Notes under the pieces: generated by a model | What the model saw: the letters and a program-made list of their open reading frames with translations, nothing else | Told to the model about the DNA's origin: nothing | Databases searched by the model: none | Shown here: piece after piece, positions 62,610 to 64,000 of the stretch | How the letters are laid out: each line of letters begins with the position of its first letter | Position numbering within the stretch: position 1 is the first letter of the stretch | Translations under genes and position numbers: made by a program | Assembly: GCF_900128955.1 (NCBI RefSeq) | Contig: NZ_FQTY01000004.1 | Coordinates: 62,001-126,000 of the forward strand | Direction: 5' to 3' | DNA: 64,000 nucleotides | Source of the DNA: Tissierella praeacuta DSM 18095 | GTDB taxonomy: Bacteria > Bacillota > Clostridia > Tissierellales > Tissierellaceae

Positions 62610-63122
62610 ATGACTAAATTTAAAGAGATTAGACCTGAAGAATTTAACTATAACCCATTTAAATTAATTGGCGAAAACTGGATGCTAATTACTGCAGAAA
62701 AAGATGGAAAAGCTAATACAATGACTGCTTCCTGGGGTGGTTTAGGAGTTATGTGGAATAAAAACGTGGCATATATAGTTATTCGTCCACAGCGGTATAC
62801 TAAGGAGTTTATAGATAGTGCTGATTCATTCTCATTGACCTTCTTTAATGATAGTTATAAAGAAATACTATCTTATCTTGGAACAAAATCTGGTCGAGAT
62901 GAAGATAAGATTAAAAAATCTAATCTTACAGTTGTACATAATGATAATACTCCTTATTTTGAAGAAGCAAGTATAGCGATTTTCTGTAAGAAATTATTTG
63001 CTCAGGAGTATAAGCCTGAGTCCTTCATTGACCTAGAGATTAATAAGAAATGTTATCCTAATTCTGATTATCACACATTATATATTGGAGAAGTAACTAA
63101 GATACTGGTACTAAAAAACTAG
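62610..63122 (+). CDS. Flavin reductase-like (flavoredoxin) protein
   Basis: A 170-residue FMN-binding split-barrel protein. Family features: NPFKLIGENWMLITAEKDGK, ANTMTASWGGLGVMWNKNVA, VIRPQRYTKEFIDSADSFSL and a late CYPNSDYHTLYIGEV. Such proteins bind FMN and reduce flavins or carry electrons. TTTGGAGGCTGATAAAAT precedes ATG. The stop codon lies inside a terminator hairpin that belongs to the repeat unit at 63114-63231. It is convergent with the BMP gene. Confidence 0.9.
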   Translation: MTKFKEIRPEEFNYNPFKLIGENWMLITAEKDGKANTMTASWGGLGVMWNKNVAYIVIRPQRYTKEFIDSADSFSLTFFNDSYKEILSYLGTKSGRDEDKIKKSNLTVVHNDNTPYFEEASIAIFCKKLFAQEYKPESFIDLEINKKCYPNSDYHTLYIGEVTKILVLKN

Positions 63123-63141
63123 GTTATTCAACCTAGTTTTT
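63114..63141. terminator. Bidirectional terminator between flavin reductase and BMP genes
   Basis: A 12-bp stem AAAAACTAGGTT / AACCTAGTTTTT with loop ATTC; the TAG of the flavin reductase gene is in the 5' arm. Confidence 0.85.
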
Positions 63142-63231
63142 AATAAATTCTTCTAACTCTCTAATAAATTTCTTATTATCTTTTCCATCTATATGTTCCA
63201 ACGATACGTCTATGGTCTTTAAATTTATTCC
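63114..63231. repeat. 118-bp direct repeat, copy 2
   Basis: About 91% identical to 61351-61468. It encodes, on the minus strand, the orphan C-terminal codons INLKTIDVSLEHIDGKDNKK and FIRELEEFIKN of a desulfidase-like gene, directly after the BMP stop, and carries the hairpin AAAAACTAGGTT / AACCTAGTTTTT that ends both converging genes. Confidence 0.8.
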
Positions 63232-64000
63232 CCTTTATAAGGATCTGCTATTTTACCTGCCTTAAGTTCTTCAATAGTTTCATTTACTTTATCTTTTAAT
63301 TCTTCTTTTACATCTTTACCCCATTGCATATCAAGTACATCATCTGCCCAACCTAAGGAAGCACCAACTGGCTTTAATTCACCATTCACCAACTGCTCAA
63401 CAGTGTTTTTAAATAATCCTGGTGTATTATAGGTAACAGATGAAATAACAGTATCTGGTGCTATATCATTCTGTGGAGAAATATATCCAACTGCCTTTAC
63501 ACCCTTTGATTTTGCCGCCTCTATTGAACCTAGACCAACTTGATTAGCACTACAAAATATAACGTCTGCTCCTGCTTCTGCCATTGCAAGAGCTGTTTCT
63601 TTACCTTTTTGTATATCTTCCCAAGAATTAACAAAGGTCTTTGTAACTTTAATTGAAGGATCAATTTCATGAGCTGCAACTTCAAATGCATCTAATGTAC
63701 CAGCTATAACTGGAAATGGAAATGATCCTATAGCTCCTAATTGTTTACTTTCTGTATTCATAGCTGCAATTATACCTGCTATATATCCGCCTTCCCACTC
63801 TCTAACTCCTATACCACCAACATTTGGTTCTTGTCCCTCTTCGCTATTTATTACCATATAAAAAGTATTTGGAAATTGAGGTCCAACTTTCTTTGCTGCA
63901 TCAAAGAATTGCGTTCCATGAGCAAATACCAAATCATATCCTTTTGTTCCATAATCTGTAAATACAGCTTCGAAGTCAGCTTGTTGTACAGATTCAATAT
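63225..64000 (-). CDS. BMP family ABC transporter substrate-binding protein (partial; N-terminus beyond window)
   Basis: About 257 C-terminal residues of a PnrA/Med/BMP-type receptor. The visible frame starts before the edge (IESVQQADFEAVFTDYGTKG) and goes on with YDLVFAHGTQFFDAAKKVGP, GGIGVREWEGGYIAGIIAAM and IFCSANQVGLGSIEAAKSKG. These receptors usually bind purine nucleosides. The stop TAA is at the start of a repeat with a desulfidase-like tail, suggesting rearrangement at its 3' end, although the BMP C-terminus looks complete. Signal peptide is outside the window. Confidence 0.92.
   Translation of the reverse strand, partial: IESVQQADFEAVFTDYGTKGYDLVFAHGTQFFDAAKKVGPQFPNTFYMVINSEEGQEPNVGGIGVREWEGGYIAGIIAAMNTESKQLGAIGSFPFPVIAGTLDAFEVAAHEIDPSIKVTKTFVNSWEDIQKGKETALAMAEAGADVIFCSANQVGLGSIEAAKSKGVKAVGYISPQNDIAPDTVISSVTYNTPGLFKNTVEQLVNGELKPVGASLGWADDVLDMQWGKDVKEELKDKVNETIEELKAGKIADPYKGE

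Noticed and set aside
1-64000. CRISPR array, tRNA, rRNA, insertion sequence or prophage
   Set aside because: No regularly spaced repeats, no tRNA/rRNA-like GC-rich blocks, and no transposase, integrase or phage structural genes were recognised.

Overview
The window is low-GC, densely coded bacterial DNA. Strong AGGAGG-type ribosome sites, TTG/GTG starts, hairpin-plus-T terminators and the gene set point to an anaerobic, amino-acid-fermenting Firmicute of the Clostridia/Tissierellia kind. That gene set includes whiA-yvcK-rapZ-murB, pyruvate:ferredoxin oxidoreductase, NfnAB, a flavodiiron protein, an iron-sulfur serine dehydratase and TRAP transporters. The genus is inference; no rRNA or tRNA gene was seen.

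Layout. 1-6.6 kb: the morphogenesis/cell-wall cluster (murB, PHP phosphoesterase, rapZ, yvcK, then a NUDIX gene and whiA, cut by the window edge), split by two genes on the other strand (M42 aminopeptidase and a Rad52-like hypothetical). 6.6-16 kb: nifJ with a clear promoter, a PspC protein, uvrC, a flavodiiron protein, aminopeptidase P. 16-21.5 kb: a complete oligopeptide ABC operon. 21.7-30.4 kb: PEP synthase, two tiny hydrophobic proteins, CYTH protein, nagB, a phosphoesterase, and a YhaN/YhaO-like nuclease pair. 30.5-36 kb: DUF3298 protein, HExxH protein, isochorismatase-like hydrolase, a PfkB protein without its catalytic Asp, an iron alcohol dehydrogenase, an MBL-fold protein. 36.2-38.5 kb (+ strand): a divergent cis-prenyltransferase paralog and sdaAB-sdaAA. 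38.5-44.1 kb: MATE pump, nfnAB, phosphohexomutase. 44.5-53.4 kb: a GntR-controlled TRAP-transporter catabolic operon. 53.8-60 kb: YitT protein, IclR regulator, two class-V aminotransferases and an alanine/glycine:Na+ symporter. 60.2-64 kb: DUF1232 protein, a 43-residue small ORF, decayed gene remnants including a duplicated 118-bp segment, an ECF S component, a flavin reductase and a BMP-family binding protein running off the right edge.

The most interesting parts are two regulons. First, the 44.5-53.4 kb operon combines a TRAP importer with a metal-less M24 hydrolase resembling ectoine hydrolase, an M20 deacylase, a divergent SHMT/aldolase-like PLP enzyme and an aldehyde dehydrogenase. This composition fits uptake of a cyclic or N-acylated hydroxy-amino acid. 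A concrete hypothesis is 5-hydroxyectoine -> N-acetyl-3-hydroxydiaminobutyrate -> 3-hydroxydiaminobutyrate -> glycine + aminoacetaldehyde -> a second glycine. A TTGTCGACA-type operator lies in the gntR promoter and again before the operon. Second, a TTTAC-N5-GTAAA-type 15-mer lies 2-4 nt downstream of the -10 box of the iclR gene and of both aminotransferase genes, suggesting an autoregulated IclR regulon.
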